64,000 nt of DNA from Molossus alvarezi (Eukaryota; Chordata; Mammalia; Chiroptera; Molossidae), in NCBI GenBank assembly GCA_037176705.1, contig JBAWUJ010000075.1, positions 124,001-188,000 of the forward strand, read 5' to 3'. Below, in pieces: positions 32,264 to 45,151 of the stretch; the stretch's first letter is position 1; each line of letters opens with the position of its first letter. A model generated the notes under the pieces. It saw only the letters and a program-made list of their open reading frames with translations, was not told the origin of the DNA and searched no databases. Position numbers and translations under genes: made by a program.

Positions 32264-32734
32264 CGCCGCTCCTTTTTGGTCCCCCCACAGCCAGCCAGCT
32301 GCGCACCTGCCGCGCTTCGGGCCGAGGGCCACGCAGCCCACGCACGCACGCGCCCCAGCCCACGCCGGGGGCCGAGCGAGGGAATCTGGGGCCCAGAGGG
32401 GACCCCCCACGCCCCAGCAGCACACCAGCAGGCCGCCGCGCAAGGTGCCGCAACTCGCGGGCGCCCGCGCCCCCCCCGGTGGGGCAGCGCAGCCCCGTGG
32501 GGCGGACCCCCGGCCCCCCAGGCGCAGACCTTGGGGCCCCTGGACTGCGCATGCGCGGCCTGCCGAGCTCCGCGGTGAGGACCTGGTTCGAGGCTGGGCG
32601 GGACGGACCGCGCGCCTGGGTCCCCGAGAGCTGAGAGGGGCCGGTCCGCGCTCCGCCTGGCGGCCGGGGGGGCTGCCCGGGGGGCTGCCAGCCCCGGCGC
32701 TGGACTCTTAGGGCGCCTGGAGGCGGCCGCCAAC

Positions 32735-32855
32735 GTCTCCGGCCATACCACCCTGAACGCGCCCGATCTCGTGGGATCTGGGAAGCTAAGCAGGGTCGGG
32801 CCCGGTCAGGACTTGGATGGGAGACCGCCTGGGAATGCCGGGTGCTGTAGGCTTT
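32735..32855 (+). rRNA. 5S rRNA-type gene, copy 56
   Basis: Unit 591 bp, A spacer, no marker. Confidence 0.9.

Positions 32856-33325
32856 CGCCGCTCCTTTTTGGTCCCCCCACAGCCAGCCAGCTGCGCACCT
32901 GCCGCGCTTCGGGCCGAGGGCCACGCAGCCCACGCACGCACGCGCCCCAGCCCACGCCGGGGGCCGAGCGAGGGAATCTGGGGCCCAGAGGGGATCCCCC
33001 CACGCCCCAGCAGCACACCAGCAGGCCGCCGCGCAAGGCGCCGCAACTCGCGGGCGCCCGCGCCCGCCGGTGGGGCAGCGCAGCCCCGTGGGGCGGACCC
33101 CCGGCCCCCCAGGCGCAGACCTTGGGGCCCCTGGACTGCGCATGCGCGGCCTGCCGAGCTCCGCGGTGAGGACCTGGTTCGAGGCTGGGCGGGACGGACC
33201 GCGCGCCTGGGTCCCCGAGAGCTGAGAGGGGCCGGTCCGCGCTCCGCCTGGCGGCCGGGGGGGCTGCCCGGGGGGCTGCCAGCCCCGGCGCTGGACTCTT
33301 AGGGCGCCTGGAGGCGGCCGCCAAC

Positions 33326-33446
33326 GTCTCCGGCCATACCACCCTGAACGCGCCCGATCTCGTGGGATCTGGGAAGCTAAGCAGGGTCGGGCCCGGTCAG
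33401 GACTTGGATGGGAGACCGCCTGGGAATGCCGGGTGCTGTAGGCTTT
33326..33446 (+). rRNA. 5S rRNA-type gene, copy 57
   Basis: Unit 592 bp, B spacer. Confidence 0.9.

Positions 33447-33917
33447 CGCCGCTCCTTTTTGGTCCCCCCACAGCCAGCCAGCTGCGCACCTGCCGCGCTT
33501 CGGGCCGAGGGCCACGCAGCCCACGCACGCACGCGCCCCAGCCCACGCCGGGGGCCGAGCGAGGGAATCTGGGGCCCAGAGGGGACCCCCCACGCCCCAG
33601 CAGCACACCAGCAGGCCGCCGCGCAAGGTGCCGCAACTCGCGGGCGCCCGCGCCCCCCCCGGTGGGGCAGCGCAGCCCCGTGGGGCGGACCCCCGGCCCC
33701 CCAGGCGCAGACCTTGGGGCCCCTGGACTGCGCATGCGCGGCCTGCCGAGCTCCGCGGTGAGGACCTGGTTCGAGGCTGGGCGGGACGGACCGCGCGCCT
33801 GGGTCCCCGAGAGCTGAGAGGGGCCGGTCCGCGCTCCGCCTGGCGGCCGGGGGGGCTGCCCGGGGGGCTGCCAGCCCCGGCGCTGGACTCTTAGGGCGCC
33901 TGGAGGCGGCCGCCAAC

Positions 33918-34038
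33918 GTCTCCGGCCATACCACCCTGAACGCGCCCGATCTCGTGGGATCTGGGAAGCTAAGCAGGGTCGGGCCCGGTCAGGACTTGGA
34001 TGGGAGACCGCCTGGGAATGCCGGGTGCTGTAGGCTTT
33918..34038 (+). rRNA. 5S rRNA-type gene, copy 58
   Basis: Unit 591 bp, A spacer, no marker. Confidence 0.9.

Positions 34039-34508
34039 CGCCGCTCCTTTTTGGTCCCCCCACAGCCAGCCAGCTGCGCACCTGCCGCGCTTCGGGCCGA
34101 GGGCCACGCAGCCCACGCACGCACGCGCCCCAGCCCACGCCGGGGGCCGAGCGAGGGAATCTGGGGCCCAGAGGGGATCCCCCCACGCCCCAGCAGCACA
34201 CCAGCAGGCCGCCGCGCAAGGCGCCGCAACTCGCGGGCGCCCGCGCCCGCCGGTGGGGCAGCGCAGCCCCGTGGGGCGGACCCCCGGCCCCCCAGGCGCA
34301 GACCTTGGGGCCCCTGGACTGCGCATGCGCGGCCTGCCGAGCTCCGCGGTGAGGACCTGGTTCGAGGCTGGGCGGGACGGACCGCGCGCCTGGGTCCCCG
34401 AGAGCTGAGAGGGGCCGGTCCGCGCTCCGCCTGGCGGCCGGGGGGGCTGCCCGGGGGGCTGCCAGCCCCGGCGCTGGACTCTTAGGGCGCCTGGAGGCGG
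34501 CCGCCAAC

Positions 34509-34629
34509 GTCTCCGGCCATACCACCCTGAACGCGCCCGATCTCGTGGGATCTGGGAAGCTAAGCAGGGTCGGGCCCGGTCAGGACTTGGATGGGAGACC
34601 GCCTGGGAATGCCGGGTGCTGTAGGCTTT
34509..34629 (+). rRNA. 5S rRNA-type gene, copy 59
   Basis: Unit 592 bp, B spacer. Confidence 0.9.

Positions 34630-35100
34630 CGCCGCTCCTTTTTGGTCCCCCCACAGCCAGCCAGCTGCGCACCTGCCGCGCTTCGGGCCGAGGGCCACGC
34701 AGCCCACGCACGCACGCGCCCCAGCCCACGCCGGGGGCCGAGCGAGGGAATCTGGGGCCCAGAGGGGACCCCCCACGCCCCAGCAGCACACCAGCAGGCC
34801 GCCGCGCAAGGTGCCGCAACTCGCGGGCGCCCGCGCCCCCCCCGGTGGGGCAGCGCAGCCCCGTGGGGCGGACCCCCGGCCCCCCAGGCGCAGACCTTGG
34901 GGCCCCTGGACTGCGCATGCGCGGCCTGCCGAGCTCCGCGGTGAGGACCTGGTTCGAGGCTGGGCGGGACGGACCGCGCGCCTGGGTCCCCGAGAGCTGA
35001 GAGGGGCCGGTCCGCGCTCCGCCTGGCGGCCGGGGGGGCTGCCCGGGGGGCTGCCAGCCCCGGCGCTGGACTCTTAGGGCGCCTGGAGGCGGCCGCCAAC

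Positions 35101-35221
35101 GTCTCCGGCCATACCACCCTGAACGCGCCCGATCTCGTGGGATCTGGGAAGCTAAGCAGGGTCGGGCCCGGTCAGGACTTGGATGGGAGACCGCCTGGGA
35201 ATGCCGGGTGCTGTAGGCTTT
35101..35221 (+). rRNA. 5S rRNA-type gene, copy 60
   Basis: Unit 591 bp, A spacer, no marker. Confidence 0.9.

Positions 35222-35691
35222 CGCCGCTCCTTTTTGGTCCCCCCACAGCCAGCCAGCTGCGCACCTGCCGCGCTTCGGGCCGAGGGCCACGCAGCCCACG
35301 CACGCACGCGCCCCAGCCCACGCCGGGGGCCGAGCGAGGGAATCTGGGGCCCAGAGGGGATCCCCCCACGCCCCAGCAGCACACCAGCAGGCCGCCGCGC
35401 AAGGCGCCGCAACTCGCGGGCGCCCGCGCCCGCCGGTGGGGCAGCGCAGCCCCGTGGGGCGGACCCCCGGCCCCCCAGGCGCAGACCTTGGGGCCCCTGG
35501 ACTGCGCATGCGCGGCCTGCCGAGCTCCGCGGTGAGGACCTGGTTCGAGGCTGGGCGGGACGGACCGCGCGCCTGGGTCCCCGAGAGCTGAGAGGGGCCG
35601 GTCCGCGCTCCGCCTGGCGGCCGGGGGGGCTGCCCGGGGGGCTGCCAGCCCCGGCGCTGGACTCTTAGGGCGCCTGGAGGCGGCCGCCAAC

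Positions 35692-35812
35692 GTCTCCGGC
35701 CATACCACCCTGAACGCGCCCGATCTCGTGGGATCTGGGAAGCTAAGCAGGGTCGGGCCCGGTCAGGACTTGGATGGGAGACCGCCTGGGAATGCCGGGT
35801 GCTGTAGGCTTT
35692..35812 (+). rRNA. 5S rRNA-type gene, copy 61
   Basis: Unit 591 bp, A spacer, marker Q. Confidence 0.9.

Positions 35813-36282
35813 CGCCGCTCCTTTTTGGTCCCCCCACAGCCAGCCAGCTGCGCACCTGCCGCGCTTCGGGCCGAGGGCCACGCAGCCCACGCACGCACGC
35901 GCCCCAGCCCACGCCGGGGGCCGAGCGAGGGAATCTGGGGCCCAGAGGGGATCCCCCCACGCCCCAGCAGCACACCAGCAGGCCGCCGCGCAAGGCGCCG
36001 CAACTCGCGGGCGCCCGCGCCCGCCGGTGGGGCAGCGCAGCCCCGTGGGGCGGACCCCCGGCCCCCCAGGCGCAGACCTTGGGGCCCCTGGACTGCGCAT
36101 GCGCGGCCTGCCGAGCTCCGCGGTGAGGACCTGGTTCGAGGCTGGGCGGGACGGACCGCGCGCCTGGGTCCCCGAGAGCTGAGAGGGGCCGGTCCGCGCT
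36201 CCGCCTGGCGGCCGGGGGGGCTGCCCGGGGGGCTGCCAGCCCAGGCGCTGGACTCTTAGGGCGCCTGGAGGCGGCCGCCAAC

Positions 36283-36403
36283 GTCTCCGGCCATACCACC
36301 CTGAACGCGCCCGATCTCGTGGGATCTGGGAAGCTAAGCAGGGTCGGGCCCGGTCAGGACTTGGATGGGAGACCGCCTGGGAATGCCGGGTGCTGTAGGC
36401 TTT
36283..36403 (+). rRNA. 5S rRNA-type gene, copy 62
   Basis: Unit 591 bp, A spacer, markers K and W. Confidence 0.9.

Positions 36404-36873
36404 CGCCGCTCCTTTTTGGTCCCCCCACAGCCAGCCAGCTGCGCACCTGCCGCGCTTCGGGCCGAGGGCCACGCAGCCCACGCACGCACGCGCCCCAGCC
36501 CACGCCGGGGGCCGAGCGAGGGAATCTGGGGCCCAGAGGGGATCCCCCCAAGCCCCAGCAGCACACCAGCAGGCCGCCGCGCAAGGCGCCGCAACTCGCG
36601 GGCGCCCGCGCCCGCCGGTGGGGCAGCGCAGCCCCGTGGGGCGGACCCCCGGCCCCCCAGGCGCAGACCTTGGGGCCCCTGGACTGCGCATGCGCGGCCT
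36701 GCCGAGCTCCGCGGTGAGGACCTGGTTCGAGGCTGGGCGGGACGGACCGCGCGCCTGGGTCCCCGAGAGCTGAGAGGGGCCGGTCCGCGCTCCGCCTGGC
36801 GGCCGGGGTGGCTGCCCGGGGGGCTGCCAGCCCCGGCGCTGGACTCTTAGGGCGCCTGGAGGCGGCCGCCAAC

Positions 36874-36994
36874 GTCTCCGGCCATACCACCCTGAACGCG
36901 CCCGATCTCGTGGGATCTGGGAAGCTAAGCAGGGTCGGGCCCGGTCAGGACTTGGATGGGAGACCGCCTGGGAATGCCGGGTGCTGTAGGCTTT
36874..36994 (+). rRNA. 5S rRNA-type gene, copy 63
   Basis: Unit 591 bp, A spacer, marker P. Confidence 0.9.

Positions 36995-37464
36995 CGCCGC
37001 TCCTTTTTGGTCCCCCCACAGCCAGCCAGCTGCGCACCTGCCGCGCTTCGGGCCGAGGGCCACGCAGCCCACGCACGCACGCGCCCCAGCCCACGCCGGG
37101 GGCCGAGCGAGGGAATCTGGGGCCCAGAGGGGATCCCCCCACGCCCCAGCAGCACACCAGCAGGCCGCCGCGCAAGGCGCCGCAACTCCCGGGCGCCCGC
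37201 GCCCGCCGGTGGGGCAGCGCAGCCCCGTGGGGCGGACCCCCGGCCCCCCAGGCGCAGACCTTGGGGCCCCTGGACTGCGCATGCGCGGCCTGCCGAGCTC
37301 CGCGGTGAGGACCTGGTTCGAGGCTGGGCGGGACGGACCGCGCGCCTGGGTCCCCGAGAGCTGAGAGGGGCCGGTCCGCGCTCCGCCTGGCGGCCGGGGG
37401 GGCTGCCCGGGGGGCTGCCAGCCCCGGCGCTGGACTCTTAGGGCGCCTGGAGGCGGCCGCCAAC

Positions 37465-37585
37465 GTCTCCGGCCATACCACCCTGAACGCGCCCGATCTC
37501 GTGGGATCTGGGAAGCTAAGCAGGGTCGGGCCCGGTCAGGACTTGGATGGGAGACCGCCTGGGAATGCCGGGTGCTGTAGGCTTT
37465..37585 (+). rRNA. 5S rRNA-type gene, copy 64
   Basis: Unit 591 bp, A spacer, no marker (H absent where blocks a-c have it). Confidence 0.9.

Positions 37586-38055
37586 CGCCGCTCCTTTTTG
37601 GTCCCCCCACAGCCAGCCAGCTGCGCACCTGCCGCGCTTCGGGCCGAGGGCCACGCAGCCCACGCACGCACGCGCCCCAGCCCACGCCGGGGGCCGAGCG
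37701 AGGGAATCTGGGGCCCAGAGGGGATCCCCCCACGCCCCAGCAGCACACCAGCAGGCCGCCGCGCAAGGCGCCGCAACTCGCGGGCGCCCGCGCCCGCCGG
37801 TGGGGCAGCGCAGCCCCGTGGGGCGGACCCCCGGCCCCCCAGGCGCAGACCTTGGGGCCCCTGGACTGCGCATGCGCGGCCTGCCGAGCTCCGCGGTGAG
37901 GACCTGGTTCGAGGCTGGGCGGGACGGACCGCGCGCCTGGGTCCCCGAGAGCTGAGAGGGGCCGGTCCGCGCTCCGCCTGGCGGCCGGGGGGGCTGCCCG
38001 GGGGGCTGCCAGCCCCGGCGCTGGACTCTTAGGGCGCCTGGAGGCGGCCGCCAAC

Positions 38056-38176
38056 GTCTCCGGCCATACCACCCTGAACGCGCCCGATCTCGTGGGATCT
38101 GGGAAGCTAAGCAGGGTCGGGCCCGGTCAGGACTTGGATGGGAGACCGCCTGGGAATGCCGGGTGCTGTAGGCTTT
38056..38176 (+). rRNA. 5S rRNA-type gene, copy 65
   Basis: Unit 592 bp, B spacer, no V. Confidence 0.9.

Positions 38177-38647
38177 CGCCGCTCCTTTTTGGTCCCCCCA
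38201 CAGCCAGCCAGCTGCGCACCTGCCGCGCTTCGGGCCGAGGGCCACGCAGCCCACGCACGCACGCGCCCCAGCCCACGCCGGGGGCCGAGCGAGGGAATCT
38301 GGGGCCCAGAGGGGACCCCCCACGCCCCAGCAGCACACCAGCAGGCCGCCGCGCAAGGTGCCGCAACTCGCGGGCGCCCGCGCCCCCCCCGGTGGGGCAG
38401 CGCAGCCCCGTGGGGCGGACCCCCGGCCCCCCAGGCGCAGACCTTGGGGCCCCTGGACTGCGCATGCGCGGCCTGCCGAGCTCCGCGGTGAGGACCTGGT
38501 TCGAGGCTGGGCGGGACGGACCGCGCGCCTGGGTCCCCGAGAGCTGAGAGGGGCCGGTCCGCGCTCCGCCTGGCGGCCGGGGGGGCTGCCCGGGGGGCTG
38601 CCAGCCCCGGCGCTGGACTCTTAGGGCGCCTGGAGGCGGCCGCCAAC

Positions 38648-38768
38648 GTCTCCGGCCATACCACCCTGAACGCGCCCGATCTCGTGGGATCTGGGAAGCT
38701 AAGCAGGGTCGGGCCCGGTCAGGACTTGGATGGGAGACCGCCTGGGAATGCCGGGTGCTGTAGGCTTT
38648..38768 (+). rRNA. 5S rRNA-type gene, copy 66
   Basis: Unit 591 bp, A spacer, marker W without K. 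Confidence 0.9.

Positions 38769-39238
38769 CGCCGCTCCTTTTTGGTCCCCCCACAGCCAGC
38801 CAGCTGCGCACCTGCCGCGCTTCGGGCCGAGGGCCACGCAGCCCACGCACGCACGCGCCCCAGCCCACGCCGGGGGCCGAGCGAGGGAATCTGGGGCCCA
38901 GAGGGGATCCCCCCACGCCCCAGCAGCACACCAGCAGGCCGCCGCGCAAGGCGCCGCAACTCGCGGGCGCCCGCGCCCGCCGGTGGGGCAGCGCAGCCCC
39001 GTGGGGCGGACCCCCGGCCCCCCAGGCGCAGACCTTGGGGCCCCTGGACTGCGCATGCGCGGCCTGCCGAGCTCCGCGGTGAGGACCTGGTTCGAGGCTG
39101 GGCGGGACGGACCGCGCGCCTGGGTCCCCGAGAGCTGAGAGGGGCCGGTCCGCGCTCCGCCTGGCGGCCGGGGTGGCTGCCCGGGGGGCTGCCAGCCCCG
39201 GCGCTGGACTCTTAGGGCGCCTGGAGGCGGCCGCCAAC

Positions 39239-39359
39239 GTCTCCGGCCATACCACCCTGAACGCGCCCGATCTCGTGGGATCTGGGAAGCTAAGCAGGGT
39301 CGGGCCCGGTCAGGACTTGGATGGGAGACCGCCTGGGAATGCCGGGTGCTGTAGGCTTT
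39239..39359 (+). rRNA. 5S rRNA-type gene, copy 67
   Basis: Unit 591 bp, A spacer, marker P. Confidence 0.9.

Positions 39360-39829
39360 CGCCGCTCCTTTTTGGTCCCCCCACAGCCAGCCAGCTGCGC
39401 ACCTGCCGCGCTTCGGGCCGAGGGCCACGCAGCCCACGCACGCACGCGCCCCAGCCCACGCCGGGGGCCGAGCGAGGGAATCTGGGGCCCAGAGGGGATC
39501 CCCCCACGCCCCAGCAGCACACCAGCAGGCCGCCGCGCAAGGCGCCGCAACTCCCGGGCGCCCGCGCCCGCCGGTGGGGCAGCGCAGCCCCGTGGGGCGG
39601 ACCCCCGGCCCCCCAGGCGCAGACCTTGGGGCCCCTGGACTGCGCATGCGCGGCCTGCCGAGCTCCGCGGTGAGGACCTGGTTCGAGGCTGGGCGGGACG
39701 GACCGCGCGCCTGGGTCCCCGAGAGCTGAGAGGGGCCGGTCCGCGCTCCGCCTGGCGGCCGGGGGGGCTGCCCGGGGGGCTGCCAGCCCCGGCGCTGGAC
39801 TCTTAGGGCGCCTGGAGGCGGCCGCCAAC

Positions 39830-39950
39830 GTCTCCGGCCATACCACCCTGAACGCGCCCGATCTCGTGGGATCTGGGAAGCTAAGCAGGGTCGGGCCCGG
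39901 TCAGGACTTGGATGGGAGACCGCCTGGGAATGCCGGGTGCTGTAGGCTTT
39830..39950 (+). rRNA. 5S rRNA-type gene, copy 68
   Basis: Unit 591 bp, A spacer, no marker. Confidence 0.9.

Positions 39951-40420
39951 CGCCGCTCCTTTTTGGTCCCCCCACAGCCAGCCAGCTGCGCACCTGCCGC
40001 GCTTCGGGCCGAGGGCCACGCAGCCCACGCACGCACGCGCCCCAGCCCACGCCGGGGGCCGAGCGAGGGAATCTGGGGCCCAGAGGGGATCCCCCCACGC
40101 CCCAGCAGCACACCAGCAGGCCGCCGCGCAAGGCGCCGCAACTCGCGGGCGCCCGCGCCCGCCGGTGGGGCAGCGCAGCCCCGTGGGGCGGACCCCCGGC
40201 CCCCCAGGCGCAGACCTTGGGGCCCCTGGACTGCGCATGCGCGGCCTGCCGAGCTCCGCGGTGAGGACCTGGTTCGAGGCTGGGCGGGACGGACCGCGCG
40301 CCTGGGTCCCCGAGAGCTGAGAGGGGCCGGTCCGCGCTCCGCCTGGCGGCCGGGGGGGCTGCCCGGGGGGCTGCCAGCCCCGGCGCTGGACTCTTAGGGC
40401 GCCTGGAGGCGGCCGCCAAC

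Positions 40421-40541
40421 GTCTCCGGCCATACCACCCTGAACGCGCCCGATCTCGTGGGATCTGGGAAGCTAAGCAGGGTCGGGCCCGGTCAGGACTT
40501 GGATGGGAGACCGCCTGGGAATGCCGGGTGCTGTAGGCTTT
40421..40541 (+). rRNA. 5S rRNA-type gene, copy 69
   Basis: Unit 592 bp, B spacer. Confidence 0.9.

Positions 40542-41012
40542 CGCCGCTCCTTTTTGGTCCCCCCACAGCCAGCCAGCTGCGCACCTGCCGCGCTTCGGGC
40601 CGAGGGCCACGCAGCCCACGCACGCACGCGCCCCAGCCCACGCCGGGGGCCGAGCGAGGGAATCTGGGGCCCAGAGGGGACCCCCCACGCCCCAGCAGCA
40701 CACCAGCAGGCCGCCGCGCAAGGTGCCGCAACTCGCGGGCGCCCGCGCCCCCCCCGGTGGGGCAGCGCAGCCCCGTGGGGCGGACCCCCGGCCCCCCAGG
40801 CGCAGACCTTGGGGCCCCTGGACTGCGCATGCGCGGCCTGCCGAGCTCCGCGGTGAGGACCTGGTTCGAGGCTGGGCGGGACGGACCGCGCGCCTGGGTC
40901 CCCGAGAGCTGAGAGGGGCCGGTCCGCGCTCCGCCTGGCGGCCGGGGGGGCTGCCCGGGGGGCTGCCAGCCCCGGCGCTGGACTCTTAGGGCGCCTGGAG
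41001 GCGGCCGCCAAC

Positions 41013-41133
41013 GTCTCCGGCCATACCACCCTGAACGCGCCCGATCTCGTGGGATCTGGGAAGCTAAGCAGGGTCGGGCCCGGTCAGGACTTGGATGGGA
41101 GACCGCCTGGGAATGCCGGGTGCTGTAGGCTTT
41013..41133 (+). rRNA. 5S rRNA-type gene, copy 70
   Basis: Unit 591 bp, A spacer, no marker. Confidence 0.9.

Positions 41134-41603
41134 CGCCGCTCCTTTTTGGTCCCCCCACAGCCAGCCAGCTGCGCACCTGCCGCGCTTCGGGCCGAGGGCC
41201 ACGCAGCCCACGCACGCACGCGCCCCAGCCCACGCCGGGGGCCGAGCGAGGGAATCTGGGGCCCAGAGGGGATCCCCCCACGCCCCAGCAGCACACCAGC
41301 AGGCCGCCGCGCAAGGCGCCGCAACTCGCGGGCGCCCGCGCCCGCCGGTGGGGCAGCGCAGCCCCGTGGGGCGGACCCCCGGCCCCCCAGGCGCAGACCT
41401 TGGGGCCCCTGGACTGCGCATGCGCGGCCTGCCGAGCTCCGCGGTGAGGACCTGGTTCGAGGCTGGGCGGGACGGACCGCGCGCCTGGGTCCCCGAGAGC
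41501 TGAGAGGGGCCGGTCCGCGCTCCGCCTGGCGGCCGGGGGGGCTGCCCGGGGGGCTGCCAGCCCCGGCGCTGGACTCTTAGGGCGCCTGGAGGCGGCCGCC
41601 AAC

Positions 41604-41724
41604 GTCTCCGGCCATACCACCCTGAACGCGCCCGATCTCGTGGGATCTGGGAAGCTAAGCAGGGTCGGGCCCGGTCAGGACTTGGATGGGAGACCGCCTG
41701 GGAATGCCGGGTGCTGTAGGCTTT
41604..41724 (+). rRNA. 5S rRNA-type gene, copy 71
   Basis: Unit 592 bp, B spacer. Confidence 0.9.

Positions 41725-42195
41725 CGCCGCTCCTTTTTGGTCCCCCCACAGCCAGCCAGCTGCGCACCTGCCGCGCTTCGGGCCGAGGGCCACGCAGCCC
41801 ACGCACGCACGCGCCCCAGCCCACGCCGGGGGCCGAGCGAGGGAATCTGGGGCCCAGAGGGGACCCCCCACGCCCCAGCAGCACACCAGCAGGCCGCCGC
41901 GCAAGGTGCCGCAACTCGCGGGCGCCCGCGCCCCCCCCGGTGGGGCAGCGCAGCCCCGTGGGGCGGACCCCCGGCCCCCCAGGCGCAGACCTTGGGGCCC
42001 CTGGACTGCGCATGCGCGGCCTGCCGAGCTCCGCGGTGAGGACCTGGTTCGAGGCTGGGCGGGACGGACCGCGCGCCTGGGTCCCCGAGAGCTGAGAGGG
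42101 GCCGGTCCGCGCTCCGCCTGGCGGCCGGGGGGGCTGCCCGGGGGGCTGCCAGCCCCGGCGCTGGACTCTTAGGGCGCCTGGAGGCGGCCGCCAAC

Positions 42196-42316
42196 GTCTC
42201 CGGCCATACCACCCTGAACGCGCCCGATCTCGTGGGATCTGGGAAGCTAAGCAGGGTCGGGCCCGGTCAGGACTTGGATGGGAGACCGCCTGGGAATGCC
42301 GGGTGCTGTAGGCTTT
42196..42316 (+). rRNA. 5S rRNA-type gene, copy 72
   Basis: Unit 590 bp, A spacer with the singular G5CC tract. Confidence 0.9.

Positions 42317-42785
42317 CGCCGCTCCTTTTTGGTCCCCCCACAGCCAGCCAGCTGCGCACCTGCCGCGCTTCGGGCCGAGGGCCACGCAGCCCACGCACGC
42401 ACGCGCCCCAGCCCACGCCGGGGGCCGAGCGAGGGAATCTGGGGCCCAGAGGGGATCCCCCCACGCCCCAGCAGCACACCAGCAGGCCGCCGCGCAAGGC
42501 GCCGCAACTCGCGGGCGCCCGCGCCCGCCGGTGGGGCAGCGCAGCCCCGTGGGGCGGACCCCCGGCCCCCCAGGCGCAGACCTTGGGGCCCCTGGACTGC
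42601 GCATGCGCGGCCTGCCGAGCTCCGCGGTGAGGACCTGGTTCGAGGCTGGGCGGGACGGACCGCGCGCCTGGGTCCCCGAGAGCTGAGAGGGGCCGGTCCG
42701 CGCTCCGCCTGGCGGCCGGGGGCCTGCCCGGGGGGCTGCCAGCCCCGGCGCTGGACTCTTAGGGCGCCTGGAGGCGGCCGCCAAC
42196..42785 (+). repeat. Singular 590-bp unit 72
   Basis: The usual G7 before CTGCCC is G5CC here (about 42717-42723), a 1-bp loss plus a change found in no other unit. Otherwise it is an A-type unit. Confidence 0.8.

Positions 42786-42906
42786 GTCTCCGGCCATACC
42801 ACCCTGAACGCGCCCGATCTCGTGGGATCTGGGAAGCTAAGCAGGGTCGGGCCCGGTCAGGACTTGGATGGGAGACCGCCTGGGAATGCCGGGTGCTGTA
42901 GGCTTT
42786..42906 (+). rRNA. 5S rRNA-type gene, copy 73
   Basis: Unit 591 bp, A spacer, no marker. Confidence 0.9.

Positions 42907-43376
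42907 CGCCGCTCCTTTTTGGTCCCCCCACAGCCAGCCAGCTGCGCACCTGCCGCGCTTCGGGCCGAGGGCCACGCAGCCCACGCACGCACGCGCCCCA
43001 GCCCACGCCGGGGGCCGAGCGAGGGAATCTGGGGCCCAGAGGGGATCCCCCCACGCCCCAGCAGCACACCAGCAGGCCGCCGCGCAAGGCGCCGCAACTC
43101 GCGGGCGCCCGCGCCCGCCGGTGGGGCAGCGCAGCCCCGTGGGGCGGACCCCCGGCCCCCCAGGCGCAGACCTTGGGGCCCCTGGACTGCGCATGCGCGG
43201 CCTGCCGAGCTCCGCGGTGAGGACCTGGTTCGAGGCTGGGCGGGACGGACCGCGCGCCTGGGTCCCCGAGAGCTGAGAGGGGCCGGTCCGCGCTCCGCCT
43301 GGCGGCCGGGGGGGCTGCCCGGGGGGCTGCCAGCCCCGGCGCTGGACTCTTAGGGCGCCTGGAGGCGGCCGCCAAC

Positions 43377-43497
43377 GTCTCCGGCCATACCACCCTGAAC
43401 GCGCCCGATCTCGTGGGATCTGGGAAGCTAAGCAGGGTCGGGCCCGGTCAGGACTTGGATGGGAGACCGCCTGGGAATGCCGGGTGCTGTAGGCTTT
43377..43497 (+). rRNA. 5S rRNA-type gene, copy 74
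   Basis: Unit 592 bp, B spacer. Confidence 0.9.

Positions 43498-43968
43498 CGC
43501 CGCTCCTTTTTGGTCCCCCCACAGCCAGCCAGCTGCGCACCTGCCGCGCTTCGGGCCGAGGGCCACGCAGCCCACGCACGCACGCGCCCCAGCCCACGCC
43601 GGGGGCCGAGCGAGGGAATCTGGGGCCCAGAGGGGACCCCCCACGCCCCAGCAGCACACCAGCAGGCCGCCGCGCAAGGTGCCGCAACTCGCGGGCGCCC
43701 GCGCCCCCCCCGGTGGGGCAGCGCAGCCCCGTGGGGCGGACCCCCGGCCCCCCAGGCGCAGACCTTGGGGCCCCTGGACTGCGCATGCGCGGCCTGCCGA
43801 GCTCCGCGGTGAGGACCTGGTTCGAGGCTGGGCGGGACGGACCGCGCGCCTGGGTCCCCGAGAGCTGAGAGGGGCCGGTCCGCGCTCCGCCTGGCGGCCG
43901 GGGGGGCTGCCCGGGGGGCTGCCAGCCCCGGCGCTGGACTCTTAGGGCGCCTGGAGGCGGCCGCCAAC

Positions 43969-44089
43969 GTCTCCGGCCATACCACCCTGAACGCGCCCGA
44001 TCTCGTGGGATCTGGGAAGCTAAGCAGGGTCGGGCCCGGTCAGGACTTGGATGGGAGACCGCCTGGGAATGCCGGGTGCTGTAGGCTTT
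43969..44089 (+). rRNA. 5S rRNA-type gene, copy 75
   Basis: Unit 591 bp, A spacer, no marker. Confidence 0.9.

Positions 44090-44559
44090 CGCCGCTCCTT
44101 TTTGGTCCCCCCACAGCCAGCCAGCTGCGCACCTGCCGCGCTTCGGGCCGAGGGCCACGCAGCCCACGCACGCACGCGCCCCAGCCCACGCCGGGGGCCG
44201 AGCGAGGGAATCTGGGGCCCAGAGGGGATCCCCCCACGCCCCAGCAGCACACCAGCAGGCCGCCGCGCAAGGCGCCGCAACTCGCGGGCGCCCGCGCCCG
44301 CCGGTGGGGCAGCGCAGCCCCGTGGGGCGGACCCCCGGCCCCCCAGGCGCAGACCTTGGGGCCCCTGGACTGCGCATGCGCGGCCTGCCGAGCTCCGCGG
44401 TGAGGACCTGGTTCGAGGCTGGGCGGGACGGACCGCGCGCCTGGGTCCCCGAGAGCTGAGAGGGGCCGGTCCGCGCTCCGCCTGGCGGCCGGGGGGGCTG
44501 CCCGGGGGGCTGCCAGCCCCGGCGCTGGACTCTTAGGGCGCCTGGAGGCGGCCGCCAAC

Positions 44560-44680
44560 GTCTCCGGCCATACCACCCTGAACGCGCCCGATCTCGTGGG
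44601 ATCTGGGAAGCTAAGCAGGGTCGGGCCCGGTCAGGACTTGGATGGGAGACCGCCTGGGAATGCCGGGTGCTGTAGGCTTT
44560..44680 (+). rRNA. 5S rRNA-type gene, copy 76
   Basis: Unit 592 bp, B spacer. Confidence 0.9.

Positions 44681-45151
44681 CGCCGCTCCTTTTTGGTCCC
44701 CCCACAGCCAGCCAGCTGCGCACCTGCCGCGCTTCGGGCCGAGGGCCACGCAGCCCACGCACGCACGCGCCCCAGCCCACGCCGGGGGCCGAGCGAGGGA
44801 ATCTGGGGCCCAGAGGGGACCCCCCACGCCCCAGCAGCACACCAGCAGGCCGCCGCGCAAGGTGCCGCAACTCGCGGGCGCCCGCGCCCCCCCCGGTGGG
44901 GCAGCGCAGCCCCGTGGGGCGGACCCCCGGCCCCCCAGGCGCAGACCTTGGGGCCCCTGGACTGCGCATGCGCGGCCTGCCGAGCTCCGCGGTGAGGACC
45001 TGGTTCGAGGCTGGGCGGGACGGACCGCGCGCCTGGGTCCCCGAGAGCTGAGAGGGGCCGGTCCGCGCTCCGCCTGGCGGCCGGGGGGGCTGCCCGGGGG
45101 GCTGCCAGCCCCGGCGCTGGACTCTTAGGGCGCCTGGAGGCGGCCGCCAAC

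Larger units (their letters stand above)
32143..35691 (+). repeat. Dimer tract, B-A repeated three times (units 55-60)
   Basis: Three 1183-bp dimers stand in a row with no other marker seen. Confidence 0.75.
35692..38647 (+). repeat. Five-unit higher-order block, eroded copy d (units 61-65)
   Basis: The order is Q, K+W, P, unmarked, B. Markers H and V are missing, so either they arose after this duplication or they were removed by conversion. Confidence 0.65.
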